Shown piece by piece: positions 37,513 through 47,927 of a stretch of 64,000 bases of DNA. Position numbers and translations under genes: made by a program. The notes beneath the pieces were generated by a model. It searched no databases. It worked only from the letters and a program-made list of their open reading frames with translations, and was not told the origin of the DNA. This DNA comes from Draconibacterium mangrovi (lineage in GTDB: Bacteria > Bacteroidota > Bacteroidia > Bacteroidales > Prolixibacteraceae). The DNA is taken from the NCBI RefSeq assembly GCF_010586825.1, contig NZ_JAAAGB010000012.1, positions 62,001 to 126,000 of the forward strand, in the 5' to 3' direction. The stretch's first letter is position 1, and every line of letters begins with the position of its first letter.

Positions 37513-38214
37513 ATGAGGGTTTTGATTTTAATTTTTGGTTTAATTGCAGCAGTGGAATGTAGTTCGCAAAACGATGCATTTTTAAATGAGCGCCGGAAAA
37601 TGGTGGAATCGCAGTTAAAAAACCGGGGAATTGGCAACGAGTTGGTTTTGGATGCATTTTTACAAGTTCCGCGGCACGAATTTGTTTTACCCGAGTATAT
37701 GAAATGGGCTTATGCCGATGGTCCTTTGCCGATAAACGAGGGGCAAACCATTTCGCAACCCTACATAGTTGCCTATATGACCGAGGTTTTGGAACTTCAG
37801 AGAACGGACCGTGTTTTGGAAATTGGAACCGGATCGGGTTATCAGGCAGCTATTTTAGCCCAATTGTGCGATTCGGTTTATACCATCGAACTTTTTGAGG
37901 AGTTAAACAAATCGGCAACAAAAATTTTTCGGAAGCTGGAATACACCAATATATTCAGCAAGGTTGGCGACGGTTATTTGGGGTGGCCCGAAAAGGCACC
38001 TTTTGATGCTATAATAGTTACCTGTTCGCCATCGCATGTGCCCGAACCTTTGCAAGCGCAGTTGGCTGAAGGAGGGAGGATGATCATTCCGGTTGGATCC
38101 GGTAACATCCAAAAGCTGGTACTTCTGCAAAAAAAGAATGGAAAGATGAGAAAGAAAGATGTGCTGCCTGTGCGTTTTGTGCCCATGCTTGATGAGCAGG
38201 GTGAGAAATATTAA
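37513..38214 (+). CDS. pcm: Protein-L-isoaspartate O-methyltransferase with a signal peptide
   Basis: The 233 residues contain the PCMT core: PRHEFVLPEYMKWAYADGPLPI, GQTISQPYIVAYMTE, the SAM-binding motif VLEIGTGSGYQAAIL and PFDAIIVTCSPSHVPEPL. It methylates isoaspartyl residues in aged proteins. The N-terminus (MRVLILIFGLIAAVECSSQ) looks like an export signal, which is unusual for a SAM-dependent enzyme. The ATG at 37513 is preferred over the GTG one codon earlier. It is divergent from the YceI-porin unit. Confidence 0.9.
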   Translation: MRVLILIFGLIAAVECSSQNDAFLNERRKMVESQLKNRGIGNELVLDAFLQVPRHEFVLPEYMKWAYADGPLPINEGQTISQPYIVAYMTEVLELQRTDRVLEIGTGSGYQAAILAQLCDSVYTIELFEELNKSATKIFRKLEYTNIFSKVGDGYLGWPEKAPFDAIIVTCSPSHVPEPLQAQLAEGGRMIIPVGSGNIQKLVLLQKKNGKMRKKDVLPVRFVPMLDEQGEKY

Positions 38215-38278
38215 ATACGAAGAACTGAACCACAATAGACACATAGAAAGCATTTGGTTTTGTGTCTTCTGTTAAATT

Positions 38279-38444
38279 GTTCTACTGATAAATTGTAAAA
38301 CTGAAAACTGCGACTGAAAACTGAGAACTTTACTCCCCTTGACGCAAACTTCTCTTCCTCATTCACTAAATAACTCATTCACGATACTACTTTTAAATGG
38401 TTCTATTGCCAAATTGTAAAACTGAAAACTGTGACTGAAAACTG
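38279..38444. repeat. Intergenic 45-bp direct repeat pair
   Basis: 38279-38323 and 38400-38444 match at 41 of 45 positions, 121 bp apart; each contains two copies of ACTGAAAACTG-like text. They lie in the 316-bp gap (38215-38530) between the methyltransferase and the beta-propeller gene. I see no gene there. Such text is probably an intergenic repeat family of this genome. Confidence 0.7.
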
Positions 38445-38530
38445 TTTACTTTTCTGGTTCTGCAATCTTAATTCGTTAATCATCATTCAACTACTCATCA
38501 TTCCCAATTCCAGCATTCTGGTACCGGTTG

Positions 38531-39712
38531 CTACAAAGCACCAAATTTTATAATCCAGCCATCACTTCGGGTGTTGGTTTCTTCTTGTAATCCCGGGCCG
38601 ATTACTACAAAACCACCGTCGGAACTGTTTATAATTCGCGATGCGTTATCGTTGTTAAAATGCAGGTTTAGTAGTTTCTCGTTTAGTTCGTTACCATCCG
38701 GATCGATATTTAATAACCAGGGCCCAACATTTCCGAGGAACGATGTGGCTTTTATTCCGGCTACCATAAAAGTGCCATCGGGGCGAATTGTAAGGGCGTT
38801 GCCGCCTTCCGAACCTTCGCGGTCGACACTTTTGGTCCACAAAATTTCGCCGCTTGCGTCGATCTTGTTCAAAACCAGGTCGTAATCAAAAATGGGATCG
38901 GCGGAGTTGATGTCGCTTAAACATTTTCCGTTCCAGCCAACAATCATAAAAGCACTGTCGGGAGAGCAGCAAATACATTCGGGCCACACTTTTTGGTCGG
39001 GTGTTTTAATCCACGAATACCATTTTGCTTTCCCCAGATAACTAATACGTATGGCAACAATGTCGCAATTATTTTTGCCGATTTCGCTAACCTGGGCCGC
39101 GAGGGCATAATCGCCGTCGGGAAGTCGTTTTATTGCCCGCGCACACCCCGACATGTTGGTCATAAATAATCGTTCCATTGTTATCTCGCCATTTTCATTC
39201 AGTGTGGCCATTAAAATTTTCGGATCGTCAGGGTTTTCGCTTTTCGAGCCGGCAATGGCAAAGCGGTTTTCGGGCAGCGAAATAATGTCTTCAACCGACA
39301 GGTATTCAGCATCTAATGTCTTTTCCCATAATTTTGTTCCGTTTTCATCCAGCCGCACCAAATGGCAACTTTTCGTTTCTCCCTCTGATGAAGTACCCAA
39401 CAGAACGTAGCTTTTATCGGTGAGCTGTGTAAGACGTTTCGGGATCTCGTTTTTTTCGGTACCAATAATTTTCGTCCAAAGTGTGTCGCCATTTTCGTCA
39501 AAACGAATTAGTTGAAAATCAAAGGAGTGCCCGGCAACTTTAACCGCTCCGGTAACCGCGTAACCTTTGTTGGCGTCTTCTATAATATCAGTATAAAAGT
39601 CGCAGCCCCTGGCACCCGATTGTTTTTGCCACTGAGGTTCGGGTATTTGCGCAAGCGTTGATATCAGGCCGGCAAAGTAAAAAACGATGGTGTAAATCAA
39701 TGTTTTTTGCAT
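38531..39712 (-). CDS. Secreted beta-propeller-like protein of unknown function
   Basis: The 393 residues have a signal peptide (to about residue 21) and six or so repeats with the pattern G(Y/F)AVTG...(L/I)xRxDENGxxLWxKxxG, for example FQLIRFDENGDTLWTKIIG and HLVRLDENGTKLWEKTL, ending in SSDGGFVVIGPG and DGWIIKFGAL. This looks like a Bacteroidota propeller protein of the kind often found on secreted or lipoprotein scaffolds. Three cysteines cluster at WPECICCSPD. There is no catalytic motif. It is a single gene. Confidence 0.75.
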   Translation of the reverse strand: MQKTLIYTIVFYFAGLISTLAQIPEPQWQKQSGARGCDFYTDIIEDANKGYAVTGAVKVAGHSFDFQLIRFDENGDTLWTKIIGTEKNEIPKRLTQLTDKSYVLLGTSSEGETKSCHLVRLDENGTKLWEKTLDAEYLSVEDIISLPENRFAIAGSKSENPDDPKILMATLNENGEITMERLFMTNMSGCARAIKRLPDGDYALAAQVSEIGKNNCDIVAIRISYLGKAKWYSWIKTPDQKVWPECICCSPDSAFMIVGWNGKCLSDINSADPIFDYDLVLNKIDASGEILWTKSVDREGSEGGNALTIRPDGTFMVAGIKATSFLGNVGPWLLNIDPDGNELNEKLLNLHFNNDNASRIINSSDGGFVVIGPGLQEETNTRSDGWIIKFGAL

Positions 39713-39936
39713 GTTATTAGTTGTCGATTGGTTTTATATGGAATACATCAATTGCAAGCAATGGGTAACTTGTTTTCCAATATTTTGGTTTCATGTCTTT
39801 ATACCCAAAATGCTTATTAGGGGTTTCAGCAGATTATGCACAAGTGACTACGTATTTTCTTTTCGATTGTGAATGATAAATTGTTCTATGGTTAGGAGAG
39901 ATTAAAATGCACGCCGGAAAAATTAGAAATCAGTGT

Positions 39937-39966
39937 TTTGAGAACGGTCAACTTTCATTAAATTAG
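39937..39966 (+). promoter_or_regulatory. Promoter of the PQQ-like beta-propeller gene
   Basis: A -33 TTTG (39937-39940), an 18-bp spacer and a -7 box TAAATTAG (39959-39966, 7 of 8 relative to TAnnTTTG counting one mismatch) lie 20 bp before the ATG. Confidence 0.55.
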
Positions 39967-39986
39967 CAAAAGTAAAATCTATTCAC

Positions 39987-41345
39987 ATGTTGAAAATCAA
40001 ATCGTTTCTCACCTTATTTACAGCATTTTTTTATTTGTCGGCGTTGGCGCAGCAAATCGATCCGTCGAGGCAATGGAGTATGTATCGTGGAAAATCTATT
40101 TCCGGCTATCTGGATAATGCCAACCTGCCTGAAACGTGGGATTCCGCTACCAATAAAAATATTGCCTGGCAAACCGCTATTCCCGGCCTGGGGCATTCGT
40201 GCCCGATTGTTTGGGGCGATAAGGTTTTTGTAACCACAGCACTTAGTGAGCAAGATGAGGGTGATGTAAAAACCGGTATTTACGGATCGATAGGTTCAGT
40301 GCCCGATAGTTCGATTCATTATTGGCGGGTGTATTGTGTGAATAAACATTCTGGAGAGATCGAGTGGGAAAAAACCTCGTATACTGGCATCCCGGAGCAA
40401 AAACGTCATCCCATGTCGTCACACGCCAATTGTACGCCGGCCACAAACGGAGAATTTGTGGTGGCTTTTTTCGGATCGGAAGGATTGTACTGTTACGATA
40501 TGGATGGAAAACTGCAGTGGTCGAAAGATTTTGGAGTGCTAAAATCGTCTTTCTTTTTGGTGAAGGAAGCCGAATGGGAATTTTCAAGTTCGCCACTGAT
40601 CTATAAAAATGTTGTGCTCATTCAGTGCGATGTGCAGGAGAAATCGTTTGTGGCAGCTTACGATATTAAAAGCGGTGACGAGCTTTGGAAACAGAATCGC
40701 GACGAATATCCCGGCTGGTCAACTCCAAATATTTATTCGGATGGAGAAAAGGACATCGTGGTGGTGAACGGATATAAACACCGGGGAGGTTACGATTTTA
40801 AAACCGGTGAAGAAATATGGCGAATGTCAGGAGGAGGCGATATTCCGGTACCGTCGCCGGTTATTGGCAACGATTATATTTATTTTAACAGCGCCCACGG
40901 CAAGGTTTCGCCGGTTTATGCCATTCAGAAAAATGCGGTGGGCGACATTACACTGGATGAACGGGCAACTTCGAATGAATTTGTAAAATGGGCAAAACTA
41001 CGTGGTGGCTCATACATGGGAACCATGTTGTTGTATGGTGGTTACCTGTACAACGCACGTTGGAACGGGCGGCTGACCTGCTACAATGCCGAAACAGGAG
41101 AGGAGATGTACTCAGAAAAAGTAGGTGAAGGGAACAGTTATACATCATCGCCGGTGGCTGCCGACGGAATAGTGTATATTGTTGATAACGACGGTAATGT
41201 GTATTCGGTAAAAGCGGGTCCGGAATATGAACTTTTAGCAACGAATAAACTGGAACAGACGGTTATGTCGACACCGGCTATAACCGAGGGTTACCTTTTG
41301 ATCAGAACGGCCAAAAATCTCATCGCCATTTCTGAAATGGAATGA
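39987..41345 (+). CDS. Secreted PQQ-like beta-propeller protein
   Basis: The 452 residues have a signal peptide (MLKIKSFLTLFTAFFYLSALA) and seven to eight propeller blades with the PQQ-repeat signature: YCVNKHSGEIEWEKTSY, YDIKSGDELWKQNRDE, YDFKTGEEIWRMSGGG, CYNAETGEEMYSEKVGEG and YIVDNDGNVYSVKAG. The length and the opening RGKSISGYLDNANLPETWD fit the large PQQ-binding-like propeller family found in secreted enzymes of Bacteroidota and Planctomycetota. Catalytic metal or PQQ ligands are not clear, so it could be structural. It is a single gene followed by the exporter gene after 99 bp. Confidence 0.85.
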   Translation: MLKIKSFLTLFTAFFYLSALAQQIDPSRQWSMYRGKSISGYLDNANLPETWDSATNKNIAWQTAIPGLGHSCPIVWGDKVFVTTALSEQDEGDVKTGIYGSIGSVPDSSIHYWRVYCVNKHSGEIEWEKTSYTGIPEQKRHPMSSHANCTPATNGEFVVAFFGSEGLYCYDMDGKLQWSKDFGVLKSSFFLVKEAEWEFSSSPLIYKNVVLIQCDVQEKSFVAAYDIKSGDELWKQNRDEYPGWSTPNIYSDGEKDIVVVNGYKHRGGYDFKTGEEIWRMSGGGDIPVPSPVIGNDYIYFNSAHGKVSPVYAIQKNAVGDITLDERATSNEFVKWAKLRGGSYMGTMLLYGGYLYNARWNGRLTCYNAETGEEMYSEKVGEGNSYTSSPVAADGIVYIVDNDGNVYSVKAGPEYELLATNKLEQTVMSTPAITEGYLLIRTAKNLIAISEME

Positions 41346-41444
41346 TGAATTTTAAAAAGTTTTAAATTCGCTTAACCTTGGATTGAAGCATTTTTCAAAA
41401 CTCAGGAATTTGTATACTTTCGTCGCTTATTTAGAAATTTAGAC

Positions 41445-43847
41445 ATGTGGATTAAACTATCCAGACTAATCCTTAGGAATCGAATCCTCTTTCTTTCAGT
41501 TTTGGCTGTTATTACCATTTTTCTGGGCTATCATGCCCGAAAAGTGGAGATGTCGTATGAGTATGCTTCATTGTTGCCAAAGAAAGATCAAGCCTATAAA
41601 GATTATCAGAATTTTGTGAAAATATTTGGTCAGGAGGGGAACCTGATCATTGTTGGAGTGCAGGACACGAACTTTTTTCGCCTCGATCATTTTAATGCAT
41701 GGAAATCGCTGTGTGATGATTTGAAAACGGTGGATGGCGTTGAAAATCTGCTTTCAGTATCAAACACCTACAACCTTGAAAAAAACAAGGACGAAAAAAG
41801 GTTTGAAGTTGTAAATACCTTTCCTGATACGATTACCAGTCAGGAGGAATTGGATACCTATGTGGCCGAATTTAAACGGCTGCCTTTTTACCGTAAACTG
41901 GTTTATAACGACGAAACCGACACCTACCTGCTGGCTATTACGGTAAACAAGGATAAAATGGCAAGCAAGGAGCGCGAAGACCTGGTTGCCGGAATTCAGG
42001 AGGTTTGCCATAATTTCGAGCAGAAAGAAGATGTAAAGCTTCATTACTCGGGGGTGCCTTACATCAGGGTAGTAAACTCGGTAAAAATTAAGCGCGAGCT
42101 GTACATGTTCAGTGTGCTGGCGCTGTTAATTTGTATCGTGGTACTGTTCCTGTTCTTCCGTTCGTTTAAAGCCGTTTTTGTTCCGGTGCTTATTGTAATT
42201 GTTGGGGTTATCTGGGCCATGGGAATGTTGTCGCTGTTTGGCTACAAAATCACCCTGTTATCCGGAATGATTCCGCCTTTGTTAATCGTTATTGGAATTC
42301 CGAACAGTATTTACATGCTGAATAAATTCCATCACGAATACGTTAGCCACGGAAATAAAATAAAGGCGCTGCAACGTGTGATCATTAAAATTGGTAACGC
42401 TACCTTTTTAACCAACCTTACCACGGCTTCGGGATTTGCCACTTTTATTATTGTAAAGAGTGATATTTTGCGGCAGTTTGGTATCATCGCCTCGTTGAAT
42501 ATTCTGGGGCTTTTTATTCTTTCGCTGCTGCTTATTCCAATTATATTCAGTTTTATCGGAGCGCCATCATCGCGCCACGTTGGCCACCTCGATAGTAAGC
42601 TTGTGACTTCGATAATCCGTAAACTAATGCACATTACCCAAAATTACCGGCAGGTGGTTTACTTTGCAACTATCGGTATAATTGTGGTAAGCATTTACGG
42701 AATTACCCTAATGAAAAGTTCGGGTTATATGCTCGATGATATCCCGGAAGATGATCCGGTTTATGTCGATCTGAAATTTTTTGAAAGCAACTTTAACGGA
42801 CTGATGCCTTTGGAAATTATGGTCGACACCAAAAAGCCGCAGGGTGTTATGCAGTTAAGCACTTTCCAAAAAATAGAGCAGTTGGAAGAACGCCTGGCCG
42901 AATATCCAGAACTGTCGGCATCAATTTCCTTGCTTAACCTGCTTAAGTTTGCCAAACAGGCGTTTTACAATGGCCACGAGCGCTATTACAGTCTGCCCAA
43001 TAACCGCGAGAAGAACTTTATCCTTCAATATGCAGCAACGGGCGAGGAGAATGCCGGATTGTTACATTCGTTTATGGACAGCACGCGACAAATTACCCGA
43101 ATCAGCATCCGTGTTAAAGACGTGGGCACAAAACGAATGGAAGAATTGTATACGCAGTTTAATGCCGATATCGACTCGATTTTTACGTCCGATAAATACG
43201 ATGTAACCGTTAGCGGATCAAGTATTATAGCTTTTAAAGGAAACCAGTATTTATTAAAGAACCTTTTTTCGAGTTTGGGGCTGGCTATTTTGTTGATTTC
43301 CACATTTATGGCCATTATGTTCTCTTCGTGGAGAATGGTGATTTTATCACTTACGCCAAACATTATTCCGCTTATTTTCACCGCGGCAGTGATGGGATTT
43401 ACCGGAATTCCGATAAAGGCGTCAACCATTCTGGTATTTAGTATCGCCTTTGGTATATCGGTTGATAATACGATTCACTTTTTGGCCAAGTACCGACAGG
43501 AGCTGAATATGACCAACTGGGACATCCGGAAATCGGTTGTAATTGCATTAAAAGAAACCGGAGTTAGTATGTTGTATACTTCGGTCGTGCTGTTCTTTGG
43601 ATTCGGAATTTTTACCATTTCAAATTTTGGAGGAACGCAGGCCATGGGAATTCTGGTTTCGTTAACATTGTTGGTTGCCGTAACATCAAACCTGATATTG
43701 TTGCCATCGTTATTGTCGGGACTTGAGCGCATTACAACCACTGAAGCCTTTAAGGAACCACTACTTCATATTTACGATGAAGAAGAAGATATTGAACTCG
43801 ATGATCTGGAAATTGTTCCTGATGACGAATTAAATCTGGGAAACTGA
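41445..43847 (+). CDS. MMPL/RND-superfamily membrane exporter
   Basis: The 800 residues have twelve predicted transmembrane helices in a duplicated 1+5 / 1+5 layout: N-terminal helix, a large periplasmic loop (about 40-215), five helices (about 220-390), helix 7 near 405, a second loop (about 430-610), and five more helices to 770, ending in an acidic cytoplasmic tail (EEEDIELDDLEIVPDDE). GIPNSIYMLNKFHHE and SIAFGISVDNTIHFLAKYR are the paired family motifs with conserved charged residues in helices 4 and 10. Members export lipids or hopanoid- and carotenoid-type molecules. The stop overlaps the prenyl synthase start (TGATG), so a lipid or isoprenoid cargo is plausible. Confidence 0.88.
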   Translation: MWIKLSRLILRNRILFLSVLAVITIFLGYHARKVEMSYEYASLLPKKDQAYKDYQNFVKIFGQEGNLIIVGVQDTNFFRLDHFNAWKSLCDDLKTVDGVENLLSVSNTYNLEKNKDEKRFEVVNTFPDTITSQEELDTYVAEFKRLPFYRKLVYNDETDTYLLAITVNKDKMASKEREDLVAGIQEVCHNFEQKEDVKLHYSGVPYIRVVNSVKIKRELYMFSVLALLICIVVLFLFFRSFKAVFVPVLIVIVGVIWAMGMLSLFGYKITLLSGMIPPLLIVIGIPNSIYMLNKFHHEYVSHGNKIKALQRVIIKIGNATFLTNLTTASGFATFIIVKSDILRQFGIIASLNILGLFILSLLLIPIIFSFIGAPSSRHVGHLDSKLVTSIIRKLMHITQNYRQVVYFATIGIIVVSIYGITLMKSSGYMLDDIPEDDPVYVDLKFFESNFNGLMPLEIMVDTKKPQGVMQLSTFQKIEQLEERLAEYPELSASISLLNLLKFAKQAFYNGHERYYSLPNNREKNFILQYAATGEENAGLLHSFMDSTRQITRISIRVKDVGTKRMEELYTQFNADIDSIFTSDKYDVTVSGSSIIAFKGNQYLLKNLFSSLGLAILLISTFMAIMFSSWRMVILSLTPNIIPLIFTAAVMGFTGIPIKASTILVFSIAFGISVDNTIHFLAKYRQELNMTNWDIRKSVVIALKETGVSMLYTSVVLFFGFGIFTISNFGGTQAMGILVSLTLLVAVTSNLILLPSLLSGLERITTTEAFKEPLLHIYDEEEDIELDDLEIVPDDELNLGN

Positions 43848-44830
43848 TGTACACCGTAGAAGAACTTCAAAACAGAATGAGTGCCGAAATTGAAAAGCGC
43901 TCGAAAGAACTGCTCAGTAATCAACCGGTTGAATTGTATGCGCCCATAAAATATTCGCTCGATATGGGCGGAAAACGTTTACGTCCGGTGTTGGTTTTGC
44001 TGGCCTGCAATATGTTTTCCGAAACTGTTGAGCAGGCAATTCCGGCAGCTGTTGGTATTGAAGTCTTCCACAATTTTACGCTGCTTCACGATGATATTAT
44101 GGACAAAGCGGATGTGCGCAGAAGCCGCCCGACCGTTCATAAGCAGTTCAATGAAAATGCAGCTATTTTATCCGGAGATGCAATGGCTTTTCAGTCGTAT
44201 CGGTATATCCTCGAACAACGCTCGGAAACACTGCCCGAAGTACTGGAAGTATTCAGTAAAACCGCTATAGAAGTTTGCGAAGGCCAGCAATTCGATATGG
44301 ATTTTGAACAGCGAATGAATGTTTCCGAAGCGGAATACCTGGAAATGATCCGCTTAAAAACGGCTGTTTTGTTGGCATGCAGTTTAAAGGTGGGAGCACT
44401 TTTAGCCAATGCTCCCGAAAACCTTGCAAACCAGCTTTACGATTTTGGCATAAACCTGGGATTGGCGTTCCAGTTGCAGGATGATTTGTTGGATACTTTT
44501 GGCGATCAGGCCGTTTTTGGAAAACAAATTGGTGGTGATATTCTGGCCAATAAAAAAACTTTCCTGCTGATTAACGCCCTGGCAAAAGCATCAGAAAATG
44601 AGAAAACAGCGCTAATAGGCTGGATCGAAAAAGAGGACTTTGATCCCAAAGAAAAAATAGCCGCTGTTACCGGATTGTATCAATCCATTGGAGTAAAAAA
44701 CATTGCCGAAGAAAAGGTAAATGACTTTTTTAACAGTGCTATCCGTATTTTAGATGATTTGGATGTGCAGGATGTTGTAAAACAGCCACTTCGAAACCTT
44801 GCGCACAAAATGCTTACACGTAAGCATTAG
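43847..44830 (+). CDS. Polyprenyl diphosphate synthase, probably geranylgeranyl type
   Basis: The 327-residue trans-prenyltransferase has the first Asp-rich motif DDIMD (82-86), the second FQLQDDLLDTFGD (about 211-223) and GGKRLRPVLV. The residue five before the first motif is F77. In archaeal-type synthases an aromatic residue at this place stops elongation at C20, so geranylgeranyl diphosphate is the likely product (inference). Bacterial FPP synthases have a two-residue insertion in the first motif, absent here. The start overlaps the exporter stop by one base, so the two are translationally coupled. It could supply carotenoid or quinone pathways. Confidence 0.88.
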   Translation: MYTVEELQNRMSAEIEKRSKELLSNQPVELYAPIKYSLDMGGKRLRPVLVLLACNMFSETVEQAIPAAVGIEVFHNFTLLHDDIMDKADVRRSRPTVHKQFNENAAILSGDAMAFQSYRYILEQRSETLPEVLEVFSKTAIEVCEGQQFDMDFEQRMNVSEAEYLEMIRLKTAVLLACSLKVGALLANAPENLANQLYDFGINLGLAFQLQDDLLDTFGDQAVFGKQIGGDILANKKTFLLINALAKASENEKTALIGWIEKEDFDPKEKIAAVTGLYQSIGVKNIAEEKVNDFFNSAIRILDDLDVQDVVKQPLRNLAHKMLTRKH

Positions 44831-44876
44831 AGGACACTCATCAGGTTAAATATAATTACAAAAGCGAATTCCAATC

Positions 44877-44906
44877 TTGCATAAAAACAAAACAATGCTA
44901 AATTTG
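44877..44906 (+). promoter_or_regulatory. Promoter of atpDC
   Basis: A -33 TTG (44877-44879), a 19-bp spacer and a perfect -7 TAAATTTG (44899-44906) lie 58 bp before the atpD start. This is the best-matching Bacteroidota promoter in the window. Confidence 0.8.
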
Positions 44907-44958
44907 TTGGGTCTATAAAATTTTAACGAAAAACGGGTTAAACCGGACTTAAATCTAA

Positions 44959-46470
<1,512 letters not shown>

Positions 46471-46487
46471 AATCAGAAAGGAAAACC

Positions 46488-46730
46488 ATGCATTTAGAAA
46501 TAATTACACCGGATAAAAAAGTTTTTGAAGGGGAAGTAAAACTCATTCAACTTCCGGGAAGCAAAGGTGGCTTTGAAATACTTAAAAACCATGCGCCAAT
46601 TATTTCAACACTCGAAAAAGGTGTGCTGAAAATTATAGAAAAAAGTGGCGAAGAGCAGCATTTTGAAGTTGACGGAGGTGTAATTGAAAATAAGGCAAAT
46701 AAAATTATTGTATTGGTTGAATCAACTTAG
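46488..46730 (+). CDS. atpC: ATP synthase F1 subunit epsilon, short form
   Basis: The 80 residues cover only the N-terminal beta-sandwich domain (LEIITPDKKVFEGEVKLIQLPGSKGGFEILKNHAPII). The C-terminal helical hairpin that inhibits ATP hydrolysis in E. coli is missing, which is normal for Bacteroidota. It forms the central-stalk contact between F1 and the Fo ring. It follows atpD by 17 bp and is closed by a strong terminator. Confidence 0.96.
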   Translation: MHLEIITPDKKVFEGEVKLIQLPGSKGGFEILKNHAPIISTLEKGVLKIIEKSGEEQHFEVDGGVIENKANKIIVLVEST

Positions 46731-46757
46731 TGCAATAAAGATAAGATAGTTAAAGAG

Positions 46758-46788
46758 TCCCCGTAGAAATCTTCTGCGGGGATTTTTT
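46758..46788 (+). terminator. Intrinsic terminator of atpDC
   Basis: TCCCCGTAGAA (46758-46768) pairs with TTCTGCGGGGA (46772-46782) over 11 bp with one G-U pair, a short 3-nt loop and a T6 tract. Confidence 0.9.
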
Positions 46789-46842
46789 GTGTCACCAATT
46801 CGAGTTCTCCAAAATTATGATATCTTAGATACTTTGTAAAAA

Positions 46843-47826
46843 ATGAAGGTCAAATTTCTCGTAATACGTTTTAGCTCCATTGGCGATATTGTTCTTACAA
46901 CGCCGGTTGTACGTGGTTTGAAGCAGCAAGTGGAGAATGCAGAGGTACATTTTGTTACCAAAAAGAAGTTTGCCTGTCTGGTTTATTCCAATCCGCATAT
47001 CGATAAGGTTCATTTTCTCGAGGATAATATGGGGATGCTGATTCACGAATTGGCAAAAGAAAACTACGATTATATTATCGATCTTCATAACAATTTCAGA
47101 AGCAACAAATTAAAACGCCGCCTAAAAATGCAGTCGTTTGCGGTGAATAAAATCAATTGGGAGAAGTTTCTGATGATTCGTTTAAAGATGAACCGCTTGC
47201 CCGATGTGCACATCGTGGATCGGTACCTGGAAACGGCTTCGGTTTTTGATGTAAAAAATGATAACAAAGGGCTTGATTATTTTATCGATGAAACAACTTC
47301 GTTTAAGCAGAATGATTTGCCCGAGTCTTTTCAGAATGGTTATGTGGCGTTTGTAATCGCCGGCACTTATTTTACTAAAAAACTACCCGTTCATAAAGTC
47401 AGCGAGATCTGTCAGAAGATTCCATATCCTGTAATTTTGCTGGGCGGTAAAAATGAATACGATGAAGGTGAAAAGGTACTTTCGCAGTCGAAAGGCAATG
47501 TGCTGAATTTTGCCGGAAAAATATCACTTAACCAATCGGCTTCATTATTACGCGATTCGCGCCTCGTGTTGACTAACGACACGGGATTAATGCATATTGC
47601 AGCGGCTTTTAAAAAGAATATCTATTCGTTTTGGGGAAACACCATTCCGGAGTTTGGAATGACACCCTACCAGCCCGGCGAGTCATCGGAAATAATGCAG
47701 GTAAACGACTTGAGGTGCCGTCCCTGTTCCAAGCTTGGCCACCAGAAATGCCCTAAAAAGCATTTTAAATGTATGGAAGACATTGATATTGAAAAGGCTG
47801 TTGACTGGATCAACACTAATTTCTGA
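46843..47826 (+). CDS. Glycosyltransferase family 9 (heptosyltransferase-like)
   Basis: The 327 residues have the GT9 N-terminus (KFLVIRFSSIGDIVLTTPVVRGL) and the C-terminal donor-binding region (GGKNEYDEGEKVL, LTNDTGLMHIAAAFKKNIYSFWGNT, and the Cys-rich RCRPCSKLGHQKCPKKHFKCM). GT9 enzymes add heptose or related sugars to the lipopolysaccharide core at the inner face of the cytoplasmic membrane. It is a single gene, so the acceptor cannot be inferred. It may act in the same pathway as waaA, which is elsewhere in the window. Confidence 0.9.
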   Translation: MKVKFLVIRFSSIGDIVLTTPVVRGLKQQVENAEVHFVTKKKFACLVYSNPHIDKVHFLEDNMGMLIHELAKENYDYIIDLHNNFRSNKLKRRLKMQSFAVNKINWEKFLMIRLKMNRLPDVHIVDRYLETASVFDVKNDNKGLDYFIDETTSFKQNDLPESFQNGYVAFVIAGTYFTKKLPVHKVSEICQKIPYPVILLGGKNEYDEGEKVLSQSKGNVLNFAGKISLNQSASLLRDSRLVLTNDTGLMHIAAAFKKNIYSFWGNTIPEFGMTPYQPGESSEIMQVNDLRCRPCSKLGHQKCPKKHFKCMEDIDIEKAVDWINTNF

Positions 47827-47927
47827 ACTACTGGAAGGTTGTTTCGTTTTATTCCGATCAAATATAATTCGTATTTTTAATCTCATGTCTCAATACTCAT
47901 ATCTGAAAATCTCTTAATCTGTAATAT

